Assembly: GCA_037126765.1 (NCBI GenBank)
Contig: JBBCBC010000030.1
Location: 8,640,786 to 8,704,785, forward strand
Source of the DNA: Stenogyne calaminthoides
Taxonomy: Eukaryota > Streptophyta > Magnoliopsida > Lamiales > Lamiaceae
Direction of reading: 5' to 3'
DNA: 64,000 nt
The notes under the pieces were generated by a model. It saw nothing but the letters and a program-made list of their open reading frames with translations. It ran no database searches and was not told where the DNA came from. The stretch's first letter is position 1, and the number at the start of each line of letters is the position of its first letter. Shown here in pieces: positions 24,429-35,514 of the stretch. A program made the position numbers and the translations under genes.

Positions 24429-25466
24429 CTAATAATTAAAAAATGCAATCAAACGGAGTTTTATTTCTTCTTCTTCTGGGGTCAGGTGATCTTTCTCCAA
24501 CAATGTCTTCAAAACAGAGTGCTTCATCTCTTCTCTCTCCAAATCCATTCTCTCTTTTCCAAGTTTACTTATCACTTCAACTTCAGCAACTCTTGTGAGT
24601 CTCAATTGACGAATTTCTTCAGCAACTTCAGTATCAACAGAAGAATATTGTGATGCCTTCCCTTTTTCTTTTTTTTTCACCTTTGCCTTATCTCTACCTG
24701 TAGGACGTGAAATTGTTGAACCACCAATGCCTGGAGTTTCTGGATTAGTGGGGATCGAATACGCCCCATCCTCTGAGGTCCTTGATCTCTTTGAGCTGCC
24801 ACCACTTTTTTCATTATCCTCGTTGTCTTCAGCACGAACACGTGTTGAATCGCGGTCTAAATTTAGTTCCCACTTGGGATGTTTACACATAACTTCATTA
24901 AAAACTTGCAAGTCCCCAAACTTTGGGCCCTTTACGGAGTAAATTGATTGAGCTTCACTCTCAATATCTTGTTCGCTCATTCCGCTTCTTTTACGACCAT
25001 ATGCCTCTTTGTAAGCGGCAATTCACTTGCTAGCATTTATACTAAGTCGATTGTAACGACCTTTTAATGAATCTCTATTTCTTGCACTTATCTCCCCTGG
25101 ATTTTCTTTTCAAGCTTCGTCATACAAGCTTTGAATTCGTGCCCACAGTGAATCAGCCTTTTGATTTTTGCCAATTATTTTATCTTCACTGGCAAAAATC
25201 CAAGACGACATTAAGGCTATATCTTCTTTCACAGAAAAAGTAGCTTTTCCCACCTTTGAATTTGTATCTTTGAACAAATTGCGAGAAATGTTTTCTGATG
25301 TTTGGACATTTTCAAAGCTAGGAATTTGGTTCAAATTCGGAGAAAATTGAGAGTATTGGGAGCTTTGATAATCTTCCGGATTAAAAAAAGATTGAAAATT
25401 TGGATAATTTTGGGAGCTTGGATAATTTTGGGAGTTAGAAAAATAATTTTGATGATTTGGATCCAT
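24429..25466 (-). pseudogene. Harbinger Myb/SANT-like DNA-binding protein, two nonsense codons
   Basis: One continuous frame of about 345 codons from ATG 25,466 to TAA at 24,429, with two internal stops only. The N-terminus is rich in Asn, Ser, Gln and Tyr. Then a Myb/SANT-like (trihelix) region follows with FSVKEDIALMSSW, RIQSLYDEA*KENPG, and ASK*IAAYKEA. A basic linker and a C-terminal coiled coil (RMDLEREEMKHSVLKTLL) close it. Both stops are TGA at places where relatives carry Trp. In the family this protein binds the element ends and brings in the transposase. Confidence 0.82.
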
Positions 25467-25825
25467 GATAACAATGATAGAAATTAGAAGCGAAAAAGAA
25501 TAATATGAGATTGTGATTCAAAATGTATCAATATTGGTCTCTATTTATAGAGAAATTCTTTTTATGGATTTTGATATAATTTTTTTTTTACAGATAATAT
25601 ATTAAAATATAAAATCTAATAATTATCTAATAAATATTATATGGTGCAATTAAAATATGACATGTGGCGAGTGGGATCAGCCAAAATTTTTGAGAACCGT
25701 GCCTTGAACCAATTCGCCATGGAGAACGGTTCATGTAAATTAGCTCCAATTTTGATTTTTTTTTTTTTTACTTTTTTTTGTCTTTTTCCCAGAAGTTCAT
25801 GTGAACTCCACCGATAAAAGTAGTC

Positions 25826-27250
25826 TGAAAGCTCATAAATTTGATCTTGTAGAAAGAGAACAAGATGATGATGAAGTCGCACCTGCTACAAATTCCAAAT
25901 CTGTTGCATTTCAGGCAACCAGCAGTACTTCAAGATCTACTGAACCAGTTGGGAACATCATTAGTCAAACAGAACATAATACTTTGCTAACTAGAAAGCT
26001 TGAAAGAACGAATACTCAACTGGGAAAGTACAGAAAATTCTATAATGACTACAAAAAGAGTCGAGGAAGAGATAGGAGATCGACTGACAGATCACAAGAA
26101 AAGAATCGTTTCGATGAGGAGAGATGACAGAAGAGACGATCGGAGAGATGATCGTAGAGATGACAAAAGAGATGATCACAAGGATGACAGACGAGATGAA
26201 AGATCAGATCGAAGAAATTCTGATTACAGGCAAACTAGTAAATCTCTTGAAAGATCGTGTAGGAGAAGAGACTCACCTAGCAGAAGGAATTTCGTAGAAC
26301 TTGGAGCGTGCTTCAACTGTCAGAAACCAGGTCACAACAGTGTCGACTGCCCTGACCTGACTCCTAAAGAGAGAAGAAAAGCGGAACAGAAGGGAGCAAA
26401 GGTACAAATACAGAAGAGCTATGGTTGCCGACACTTCTGGTATCGATGACTCCTACCTGCCATCAGATGACTATGGATACTCATCTGTTGAAGACTTTTG
26501 CCTGATGACAACAACTGATGATGTCGACAATCTGATATTCTCATCTGATGACGACATCTGTCTCATGGCCTAAGTAGCTGACCAAGTTGAGGTTATCTCT
26601 AAATCTTCTGTGCCTTTTCTTTCCACACCTGATGTGACCAACAACTCTACATTGAGCAATTGGTGGAAGATCTCTCTAATGTAGTAGACACTTATACGCT
26701 AATGGAAGGTGAGAACGATAACCTAAGGACTGAGAATGATCGGCTTGTTAAGGAAAATGCAGAAAAGAGAGAAACTGAACTGAAATCAGTTGAAACTGTT
26801 CAAAAGCTGACCAAAGAACTGAAGTTTTTGAAAGTCAGTACTTCTGATCAGGGTAAACTGATTAAGGAACAAGAGACTCTCAATCTGAAACAAGCTGATG
26901 ATTTCAAAGTCCTTCAGGCAAAGTTTGATGACCTCTTCCGAATGCATGAGAGTCTGAAAGAAAGTGAGGACGGTTTGCGAAAAAAAGTAGAGGTTTTCAG
27001 AAAAGCTTCTAAAAATATTGATGAAATAATCAGCTACTTTCGAAAGCCAACTGATAAGAAGGGAATTGGGTATGATAGTCCTTCTGGATCCTCACATGTC
27101 TAATCTGGTTCACATTCAAAAAGTGAATCAAAGAAGATTTCTGGAAAAAATACACATTATGCTAAATATGTATCAGATAAGGGAAAAGGATCAGCTAATC
27201 AGGCAAGACAAGTGTCTGGTAAGAAGGAGAACTAAAATGAACCCCAACTG
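25826..27250 (+). pseudogene. gag, C-terminal part: zinc knuckle and coiled coil (family B copia)
   Basis: Resumes after the Harbinger insert with LKAHKFDLVEREQDDDEV. Next come an RDD-repeat region (26,120-26,220, several RRDD units), then a CCHC zinc knuckle CFNCQKPGHNSVDC at 26,309-26,350, and then, in another frame from about 26,660, a long heptad-like coiled coil (MVEDLSNVV...). Frame changes near 26,120, 26,430 and 26,570 break it. A coiled coil after the knuckle is typical of Sirevirus-type gag. Confidence 0.78.
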
Positions 27251-27361
27251 ATCAGGCATCAGCCGAGGAATCAACAGAAGGACCCTATTTTTCTGAAGAG
27301 ACCTCACCCTAATCAACAGACTAGGTATCAGCCTGGACCATCTCGCAAGGGACAGTCTCAG

Positions 27362-30300
27362 ATGAGACCTAATCAGGTTAAGCTGCCTAACCAGCAAGCA
27401 AAAGGTAAACTGCTTAAACCATTTGTGCAAAGAAGATATGAATCTTTTGATGGTAGCAGTCGTATCTACCTTTATAACCAGAAATCCAGGACAACTGCAC
27501 CTGAGCCTCACTGGATCAAAAGAAGACAAGTTACCAAGAAAAACCTCAAGTCTTCTGGGTCATCCAAAGTTCACACTCATAACCATACTGATCAGAAAGC
27601 ATATGATGAGAAGTATGATTATGTAGATGCTTATGGGAGACAAATAAGACCTTCTGATCTTGATGATTACAATAGAAATGCCGTGTTTGTTTGGATCCCG
27701 AAAGGTTCTGCTAACCCCCCAGGACCCAATTCTACTGGGGTACCTAAAACCTGATCTGATTGCAGGTTCGCGTGAGTTTGACTAATAGAGGAGGTGCACA
27801 AGCAACTATTTGGTACATCGATAGTGGATGCTCAAGGCACATGACTGGTGATAACCAACTCCTCAGTTCGTACGTTGAACAATAAGGCCCATGTGTAGTC
27901 TTTGGTGACAATAACTTTGGTTTTAACAGAGGGTTTGGAAGCTTAGTCAATGATGATGTACATGTTACTAGAGTGTCGTTTGTCGAAGGTTTAAAGCATA
28001 ACTTGTTATTGGTTTCACAATTCTACAATAATGAATTCAGTGTTAAGTTCTCGACTGATATGTGCACAATTAAGAATCGAGTCACTCAATAGATTATGTT
28101 GACTGGAACCAGAAAATGAACAATTTATGCTGCAGATTGGGATAGTTGTCCAAGAAATGCATGCCTGATTGTTAAGAGTTCAAAAGCGTCAGTTGGCTCA
28201 GGCACAAGAGAATGAGTCATCTGAACTTTAAGACTCTTAACAAGATAGCAAGGATGTCACTGGTAGAGGGTCTCCCTAATGAAGTTTTCTCTAAAGATTA
28301 GACATGTGCCGCATGTCAGAAAGGAAAGCAAGTCAAGGCTTCATTTAAGGGGATCCCAATACCACCATCCAGCAGAGTATTGCAATTGCTCCATATGAAT
28401 CTTTTTGAAGTTTCAGCGGACGCAAGTACACTCTGGTGATTGTGGATGACTACTCCAAGTTCACCTGGGTTGTATTCCTTTATAAGAAGAATGAAACTAC
28501 AACAAAAATACCTGAGCTGCTCAAGAGGTTACAGAATAAGAAAAATGTCAGTATTGTGAAGATCAGATTAGACAAGGGAACGGAGTTCTTGAATTCTTTC
28601 ATATCTGATTTCTGCAAAGAGTTTGTGATAAATCATGAGACATTAGCCGCCAGAACGCCACAACAGAACGGTATAGTAGAACGGAGAAGCAGAACACTCA
28701 AAGAAGCTGCTCGCATCATGTTGGCTGAACATGAAACTCAAAACCGTTTCTGGGTAGAGGCAATCAACATAGCATGCCATACCCAGAACAGATGTTCTCT
28801 GACTAAGACTCACTTCAAAACACCCTATGAACTATGGAAGGACAAAAAATCTCGTGTTTCTTACTTCCATATTTTTTGGTGCAAGTGTTTCATCCATAAC
28901 AATGGAAAGAGTCAGTTGAAAACCTTTGAAGCTAAGTCAGATAAGGGTATATTCTTAGGATATTCTTCAACCAGCAAGGCTTTCAGGGTGTTCAACAGGC
29001 TAACCCTAGTTATGGAGGAAACACCTCATGTGGTCTTTGATGAGTCAACATTTGATCAGGAGAATCTGCTTCAGAAAAGGCTGTACTAGAACAAGAGGTA
29101 CCTAATGCTCAGAAAATTGATCAGTTGAGCATTAAAGGGAAGGAAAATGAACATGCAATTGTTTACATTCCTAACTTTGATCTTGCTGATTCACCAGGTC
29201 AATCAGACCCTAAGGTACGTACAACTGTCGATGAAGAAACTGGTGCAGCTGAGACAATAACTGAACCATATAGTTCAGGGGGAACACATGATGTTCCGGC
29301 GGATAGACATCAACATATGATGATTCCAACATCAGCTGAGACATGTCCATGCCAAGTGGATCCTACTATTGTACCTCTCCCAGTCTCTAGTGACTAAATA
29401 TCAGATGAGGACGATGATGTCCAAACTGATATAAATCAGGAAAGCAAGATCTGGTTGAAAGATCATCCGGCTAACCGGATAATCGACCCTCCTAATGCTC
29501 AAGTCCAAACTAGACATCAGATTGGTGAAAGTGCTATGTATTGTTGTTATCTGTCTTTGAAGGAACCTATCACACTAGAAGAAGCACTACAAGATGCCAA
29601 CTTGATTCTAGCCATGCAAGAAGAATTAGAGCAGTTCGAGAGGAATTAAGCTTGGGAACTTGTAGACAAGCCAACTCACCAAGATGTGATTGGTACTAAG
29701 TGGGTCTTCAAGAACAAGAAGGATGAGAATAATGTCATCACCAGAAACAAGACAAAACTTGTTGCGAATGGGTATTCACAATCAGAATGGATTAATTATG
29801 ATGAGACATTTGCACCAATCGCTCGCCTGGAAGTCATTCGGCTGTTTCTGGCATATGCTGCTCATAGAGGGTTTATTGTGTATCAGATGGACGTAAATAG
29901 TGCGTTCTAAAACGGGGTACTAGCGGAGGAAGTTTATGTCGAAAAACCTCCTAGCTTTCAGACAACTAGGTGTACCGTTTAAGAAAAGCTCTTTATGGCC
30001 TAAAACAGGCTCCCAGAACTTGGTATGATACACTGTCTCAGTTCTTGGTAGACAATGGGTTCACTAAGGGTATTATAGACAGAACACTATTCAGAATTGA
30101 AGACGGAGATTATATTCTGATGGTTCGGATCTATTTGGACGGAGACGATATTATTTTCGGATCTCCCAATCAGAACTTATGTGAGAAGTTCAACAAATTG
30201 ATGCAAGGGAAATTTGAGATGTCCATGATGGGTCAGATGAACTACTTTCTAGGTCTTCAAGTCAGACAAGGTACTGAAGGAATCTTCATATGTCAGGCCA

Positions 30301-31139
30301 AGTATACTAGAAATCTATTGGGTAAGTTTGGAATTCAAAACTGCAAGATTGACAAAATTCCTATGATGATTTCCTTCAAAATGGATCAAGATGAAAATGG
30401 TCAAAAAACTAATCAGAAAGAGTATAGGGCTCTCGTTGGATCATTGTTATACCTGACTGTCAGCAGACCAAATATAACCTTTGCAGTAGGTGTATGTGTC
30501 TAATTTCAGGCAAATTCAATGCAAAGCCACCTGGAAGCAGCTAAGCGGATTCTTAAGTATCTGAAGGGAACTGTAAACCTTGGTTTATGGTATCCATCAG
30601 ATGATAATCTAGAGCTTAGTGGGTAATTTGATTCTGATTATGGAGGTTGTAGGATAGACAGAAAATCAACCTCAGGTGCATGTCAGTTCTTAAGCAATAA
30701 ACTGATCTCTTGGTTTTCAAAGAAACAGACATCTGTTGTCACATCTACTACTGAAGCAGAATACATGGTCGCATGAAGATGTTGCTCCCAACTGCTCTGG
30801 CTTAGTCAGCAGCTGAGGGATTATAACATCTTAGCTACGAATGTGCCTATATTCCGTGACAATAATAGAGTTATTGCAATCACTCAGAACCCAGTTCTGC
30901 ATACAAGATGTAAACATGTGGACATCAGACATTACTTTATCAGAGATCATGTGGAAAAGAAGAACATCAGAATGGAAAAGATCCATACTGATAAGCAAAG
31001 AGCTGATATCTTAACCAAACCACTAGTCGAGACCAGATTCAGAGAACTATCAGTCGAGCTAGGACTAATGGACTTAGGAGAAAATGCACCAGAATTCTTT
31101 GGTGGACTGATTACTAAGACCAGTTGGTTAAAAAACTGA
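27362..31139 (+). pseudogene. pol of family B copia: protease, integrase, reverse transcriptase, RNase H
   Basis: Protease active site YIDSGCSRHM with DSG at 27,820-27,828. Zinc-binding pre-integrase at 28,200-28,340. Integrase core about 28,384-29,089 (VDDYSKFTWVVFL, TPQQNGIVER); the first catalytic Asp of HMDLFG reads Asn here. Reverse transcriptase about 29,683-30,480 starts with GTKWVFKNKKDEN. The catalytic YVDD reads YLDGDD at about 30,130. RNase H about 30,600-31,139 has STTEAEYMVA and HVDIRHYFIRDH, ending with stop 31,139. At least eight stops or frame changes interrupt it. The enzymes copied and inserted the element; this copy is inactive. Confidence 0.85.
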
Positions 31140-31216
31140 TAAGAAAAGATGTGTCAGTTGAAGGGGGAACTTCAACTGATAAGAAATGATCAATAGGGTA
31201 CTGATCAAAGGGACAT

Positions 31217-31280
31217 TGTTGGGAAAAGTTTTGAGGACAAGATTGCAATCAGTAATGTCAACAAAAATCAGACGAGCCAG
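31217..31280 (+). repeat. remnant of the 3' LTR of family B copia
   Basis: TGTTGGGAAAAGTTTTGAGG follows the purine tract and resembles the LTR start TGTTGGGAAATTTGTAGTTTTGATGG. Homology fades within some tens of bases, and kinase exon 1 starts at 31,281. Confidence 0.5.
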
Positions 31281-31662
31281 ATCCATGGACCTGTTCTAGA
31301 CTACATTTGTACCCTTTCTTAACACCATTTGAGGATTATCGTTGGAATCGAGGCGAAATGTAAAGTCTCCTGATGTTGGATCATCAGTTCTCTTCCATGA
31401 AGTGATATACACTTCTAGCCCAATTATTAAGTTCCAACCAAACTTCATCCCTAGTAAAATAGAGTTTGTTGGATAATCGAAACTCTGCCACACGAAATTC
31501 TCGGGGTTATAATCGTCCGAGTCTTTCAGAACAAGATTCCCTGAGTTGAGTAACTGTGCAACTGGATTCTCCACATTTCTTGATGCATTAGTAGACCAAA
31601 CAATGTCGTTGGTGCCATTGAGAAAAAGTAGTTGTCCAGACTCGATGACTTTCAGCACACCT

Positions 31663-33285
31663 GTAACATCATCATTGCTTTATTGGTTATTTATTCAAGT
31701 TTGTACATTTAGGATCCAATTGAGGGGCGTTTGGTAGTAATGATCATTTTTAGTGAATTATAATGAGAATTGTCAATTGTTGTTATATTGTTAGTATCAT
31801 GCTCCAATCTTACAGTAAGGGGGATAAAACATGATCGTTGGTTGGATAATGATTAATTTATTTTGCTTCAGCTTGCGAACGCACGGTTTTTATTGGAAAA
31901 GGTAACATGATTAACGCTGCAGCCTTGAAGATATTTCTCAGGTGGTCGAGATCATGTTGGGTCTTACCATCAACTTCTTTAAGGCTCCATTTGGATGAGT
32001 GGATTTGAAATTCATGGATTTCACACACAAATCACCATTCTACAATGGATTTACAAATACTTAAATTTGAGTAGCTAGTTAAAAATGGGGGATTTCAAAA
32101 CCTAGTCATTTGAAATATCCTTCTCCCCCCTTTCCCCCCCCCTTCACTTTCTTCTTATCTCTCTCATCTCTTGACAATTCATGATTTGAAATATATGCAT
32201 TCTTACATGTATTATTTTTTAAGTCCATTCATTTCAAATCTCTCTATTCAAATGGAGTCTAAGAGTGTGTTGTATTCGTTTAATAAGAATAATGCTTGGG
32301 CAGAGTCGGCTGCTAGTTTGATAAATTGCTTTAAATGCAATTTTCCTTTTACTTATCTTTCTATTGTTGTGAAGGCTAATGACTCTCTAGTTCGTGTGGA
32401 CTCACTACGTGCCTTCCTTCTATCCTTTTACCAAGCCCCGCCAAATATTATATGTGTTTTCGAACCTCCTGACGGTTCTTTTGGGATGAGCGTAATGAAA
32501 AAATCTCCTGGGTCAAATAGGAAACTATGTGTATTGAGTAAGGAGAGGGGGGGATTGGGAATTAGGAACATCATCACTTTTAATGTGGGTCTTCTTGGGA
32601 GATAGCGTTTGCGTGAAAATAGTCTTTAGCATAGAGTCCTAGTGTCTAAATATGATGAATACTATTCTCGGAAAACGAGGTTGGTGCAATTGGTGCACAC
32701 AAACATCACTCTTGTTGAATATATTCTTCGAATCTCTTGGGTTTTCTTAATTGCCAGTTTTAGGTTTTGAGTATGTGAAAAAATATGCACGTTCATATAT
32801 TTCTTCCTGCATATATCTAATACTTTTTGGGCCCAACAATTGCACATGTACAAAAAAATTCCTACGTGTGTACAAACTTTTTGTATTTATGCAATTTTTT
32901 TGGCACATGCACAATATTTCCTGGGTATAAAATAGATGACATTAATGGAAAGAAGGGCATGAAAAAAAAAAAAAATTGCTTAGAGATAGAAAAGGCTGAG
33001 AAAAGCAAGAAGTGCTTGGAAAAAATATTGGCCCGAAAATACCTGCTACAAAAGGAAGACCCACATGATAATTTGGGGAATGTGTAGTTAAAAAACATAC
33101 TATAGTAAAAAGGCATCTCATTTTGTAGTTGCTAGTAAAAAAGATTGGATTGTACCAAATAGTAAGTTCTCATTTCAAATTGTATATACTGGATAGTAAG
33201 TTCCGGATTTTTAAGTAAAAACTTTTTTGTTTTGAAACGATGTAAAAACTGAAAAAATAAATTTATAAAATAGGGATGAGACTAT
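31663..33285 (+). pseudogene. LINE (non-LTR) reverse transcriptase fragment inside kinase copy 4
   Basis: The insertion splits exon 1 of copy 4 between CTTTCAGCACACC and ATGCATCTGTGAGTGG. In plus frame: TLFIGKGNM-like sequence at about 31,880, AALKIF, a LTINFFKSVLYSFNK stretch (across the MITE), then FPFTYLSIVVKAN, and LSKERGGLGIRNI..FNVGLLGR at about 32,540-32,600. These match the C-terminal part of plant LINE reverse transcriptases. The region to 33,285 looks like LINE 3' sequence ending in an A-rich tract. It is 5'-truncated, as most LINEs are. Dead copy. Confidence 0.78.
31983..32259. mobile_element. Tourist-like MITE (277 bp) inside the LINE
   Basis: Ends GGCTCCATTTGGATGAGTGG and, inverted, GACTCCATTTGAATAGAGAG. 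The arms continue in similarity for about 37 bases. Flanked by TAA on both sides (31,980-31,982 and 32,260-32,262), the PIF/Harbinger target. Removing it with one TAA restores the LINE reading frame. Confidence 0.88.
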
Positions 33286-33438
33286 GTATACCAGATGCAT
33301 CTGTGAGTGGATTATCTCGGTTGGCAACCCATACGACCGTCCTTACTGGTATTTTCTTGTACCAAATCCCCACGTACCGATTCTTGGAATTCATTGGGCT
33401 GAAAAAACCCAACTCAAAGTTTCCACAAAATGAAATCA

Positions 33439-33691
33439 AGACCCGCTTGGTATGATTAAGGAATGGTAATGGTAAGGAGTATCATTGAGGGGTCAATCAT
33501 CAAGGGTTATTGATTGCATTGTTATTACTTGGTTACAACATCAACAATGAGTATCATGTGAGGTGAGTTGAGTAGGTGAAGACAATCAATTGCTTACTTC
33601 TATTCACATTACCAATGTATCAAACCTACCAAACAACATCAATAAAATTAATTCTCATTACCCACTTCTATTACCCCAACTAAGCGGTCCC
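33439..33691. mobile_element. MITE (253 bp) in exon 1 of kinase copy 4
   Basis: Ends AGACCCGCTTGGTATG and, inverted, GGGACCGCTTAGTTGG. TCA flanks both sides (33,436-33,438 and 33,692-33,694). Compared with the paralogues the exon is continuous once it is removed. A 3 bp duplication points to the PIF/Harbinger group, though TCA is not the usual TWA. Confidence 0.75.
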
Positions 33692-33817
33692 TCAATTTAC
33701 TATTTGCGTCATCTCTGAATATCTGAGAACTGTTTATGGTATTTGTTGCGTAAGATATTCCCTGATCAGTGGAAAAGTACATATAACAAGAAATAAAGTG
33801 GTGTAGTATTTCGTCAT

Positions 33818-34440
33818 GCTTCAGTTGGTATTAGATGGTAAGCACGAAGGCAGTTGTGACTAATATGAGGAAGCTCACTTGGAATCAATGCATGTGAAAA
33901 ACATCTGCCTTCCTTGTCTTGCATCTCCCGAAAGCTATTTCTAGACTTACTTTGTCATGTTAAGGCTTCACCCCATTCAAAAATTGGAGTTTAGTTAGTT
34001 CACGGGATAAAATCTTAAGGCTTCGTTTGAGTTCACGGATAGATCGGGATTAAATCCATATCTAATCTGTGGAAGGTGTGACAAAATTTATCCCAAATAT
34101 CCGTCTAATTTTAATTATTAAAATTTGCTTTGTTAATTGACCAAACATACCACAGAGATTTGGATGAGGATCAAGGATATAATTTTAAATGGTAAAGTGA
34201 GTTTGATGGAGAGAAATAATAAGATTAAAAAAGATGCAATCATAAAAAAATAAAACATATATCTTAATTCAAATAATTCAGTTCAATCAATTCAATCTTA
34301 TTTAATCATATCCAATCATATCAATACTAATCAATTAAGTCATGTGAAGAAAATTGGTCCTAAGAGATATGTTTGTTTCGGGATTTAAAGGGGATCTAAG
34401 GGGGGCAAGGGGGGGTTGCTGCCCCTCCTCCCTAGATTTT
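33818..34440. other. former upstream region of kinase copy 4
   Basis: No gene found. It begins like the region upstream of copy 2 (AAGCACGAAGGCAGTTGTGACTAATATGAGGAAGCTCA) and then becomes AT-rich with unidentified repeat-like sequence. Confidence 0.5.
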
Positions 34441-34454
34441 TGAACTCTATGTGT

Positions 34455-34684
34455 GTGTATATATGTGTGTCAAATGTGAATTATTCAAGTTGTTAGAGCT
34501 TCGCTATCTAAAGACCCTGAGGTCTTAGGTTCGAGATGCAATGAGGGACATTTCTTGTGGTGGTTCCCCTTGTGGTGGTGTGTTGGTCACCTTCTTGTGG
34601 TGATGGTATTGATGTTGCAGTTCCAGTTCCGATCGATAGGGAGACGAAAAGATGTGTCTTGTACCGGGTGGTAGAAGGAACTAA
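34455..34684 (+). repeat. SINE-like repeat, copy 1 (head part)
   Basis: TCAAATGTGAATTATTCAAG leads into GTTGTTAGAGCTTCGC (box A-like) and TTAGGTTCGAGATGC (box B-like, GGTTCGA), as in tRNA-derived SINEs. The tail with GATTTATGTGTATATG and CTAAAGTTTGAATCTTGGAT follows at 35,250-35,435, after a microsatellite and a foldback element. Copy 2 is at 41,829-42,065. Confidence 0.5.
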
Positions 34685-34706
34685 ATATATATATATATAT
34701 ATATAT

Positions 34707-35199
34707 AGTAATGATATAGAACCAACTATCTGGTTTTTTATGGAATCAGATTAATGATGTGTCATGCCAACTCATCATCCACATAATTAATTCTACTCAA
34801 ATAAATTATAGAATGTTTTATAATATACTATACCCTAAACCATGAACCTTAAACCCTAAATTATGAACCATTCGGATCGGGTGAACATGAACCACTCGGG
34901 CCGGGTTTGGGTTTGGGCCGGGTAAAAAGAAAAATTAAACTGAACTGAAAAAATAAAATCGAACAAAAAAAAAATTATTTTTTTTTTACCCGGCCCAGAC
35001 CCAACTTGTCCAGAACTGAACCCGGTCCGAGTGGTTCATGGTTCACCCGACCCAAATAGTTCATGATTTAGGGTTTAGGGTATAGTATATTAATTCTACA
35101 ATTTATTTAAGTAGAATTAATTATGTGGATGATGAGTTGGCATGACACATCATTAATCTGGTTACATAAAAAACTAGATAGTTGGTTCTATATCATTAC

Positions 35200-35200
<1 letters not shown>
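34707..35200. mobile_element. long foldback element inserted in a TA microsatellite (494 bp)
   Basis: Arms of about 200 bp or more, starting AGTAATGATATAGAACCAAC on the left with its inverse on the right. Both arms run through TGATGTGTCATGCCAACTCA and up to the ACCCGGCCC-type centre. (TA)n lies on both outer sides. It has no coding capacity. A transcript would form a near-perfect long hairpin. Confidence 0.85.
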
Positions 35201-35244
<44 letters not shown>

Positions 35245-35246
35245 AT
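35201..35246. repeat. (TA)n and (GT)n microsatellites
   Basis: About ten TA units followed by about twelve GT units directly right of the foldback element; a matching (TA)n lies left at 34,685-34,706. Confidence 0.9.
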
Positions 35247-35514
35247 TTATGTGTAATTATATTAATATGTGTATTTATCCTTCTTGTTTTGATTTATGTG
35301 TATATGTATGTATAATTATACCAACATTTAAGTGTTGATACCCTATTAGTTAGACTTAAAATTCGTGTATATTATACTCTCCCTAAAGTTTGAATCTTGG
35401 ATTCGTTATTGCCTCTAGACCATATTAACATAAGGATCGTGCAAAGATCTATATCAATAGTATCATGTGGATCTTTTACAAACTCAGATAGGAAGTTACT
35501 GAGAAATTCCATAG

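Larger units (their letters stand above)
22045..25825 (-). mobile_element. PIF/Harbinger DNA transposon nested in copia gag
   Basis: Carries the two genes typical of autonomous plant PIF/Harbinger elements, both on the minus strand: a DDE transposase (22,439-23,786) and a Myb/SANT-like protein (24,429-25,466). Gag reads into it at about 22,045 and out of it at about 25,826 (LKAHKFDLVERE). AGTCTGA stands on both sides of the insert and may be duplicated target. Harbinger normally makes a 3 bp duplication, so the exact ends are uncertain. Confidence 0.8.
19717..31280 (+). mobile_element. copia-type LTR retrotransposon (family B, Sirevirus-like), 3' LTR almost lost
   Basis: 5' LTR, primer site, gag with zinc knuckle and coiled coil, protease, integrase, reverse transcriptase and RNase H are in copia order on the plus strand. 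The element sits in exon 6 of kinase copy 4. A Harbinger transposon (about 22,045-25,825) interrupts gag. At 31,217 a purine tract is followed by TGTTGGGAAAAG, the start of the 3' LTR. After some 20-60 bases the sequence passes into the kinase gene, so nearly the whole 3' LTR was deleted. Lineage (SIRE-like) is inferred from the long gag with a coiled coil behind the zinc knuckle. Confidence 0.85.
19305..33817 (-). pseudogene. S-receptor-like kinase pseudogene (copy 4), split by a copia element
   Basis: Last exon 19,591-19,305 (ends in TGA, with a small deletion) and 39 bases of exon 6 (19,716-19,678) lie left of the copia insertion. To the right, 31,281-33,817 holds the first part of exon 1: ATG at 33,817, signal-peptide-like start, a WVANRD-type lectin region at about 33,290-33,435, and S-lectin sequence at 31,281-31,660 with WQSFDYP. 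Missing altogether are the rest of exon 1 and exons 2-5, so a deletion accompanied or followed the insertion. Exon 1 is further broken by a LINE piece (31,663-33,285) and a MITE (33,439-33,691). Not functional. Confidence 0.88.

Noticed and set aside
32827..33116. Lys-rich ORFs on both strands at 32.8-33.1 kb
   Set aside because: They lie in the 3' part of the LINE insert, overlap on opposite strands, and reflect A-rich sequence.
34490..34550. A tRNA gene
   Set aside because: Box A- and box B-like words are present but no cloverleaf with paired acceptor stem could be drawn; a SINE head is more likely.
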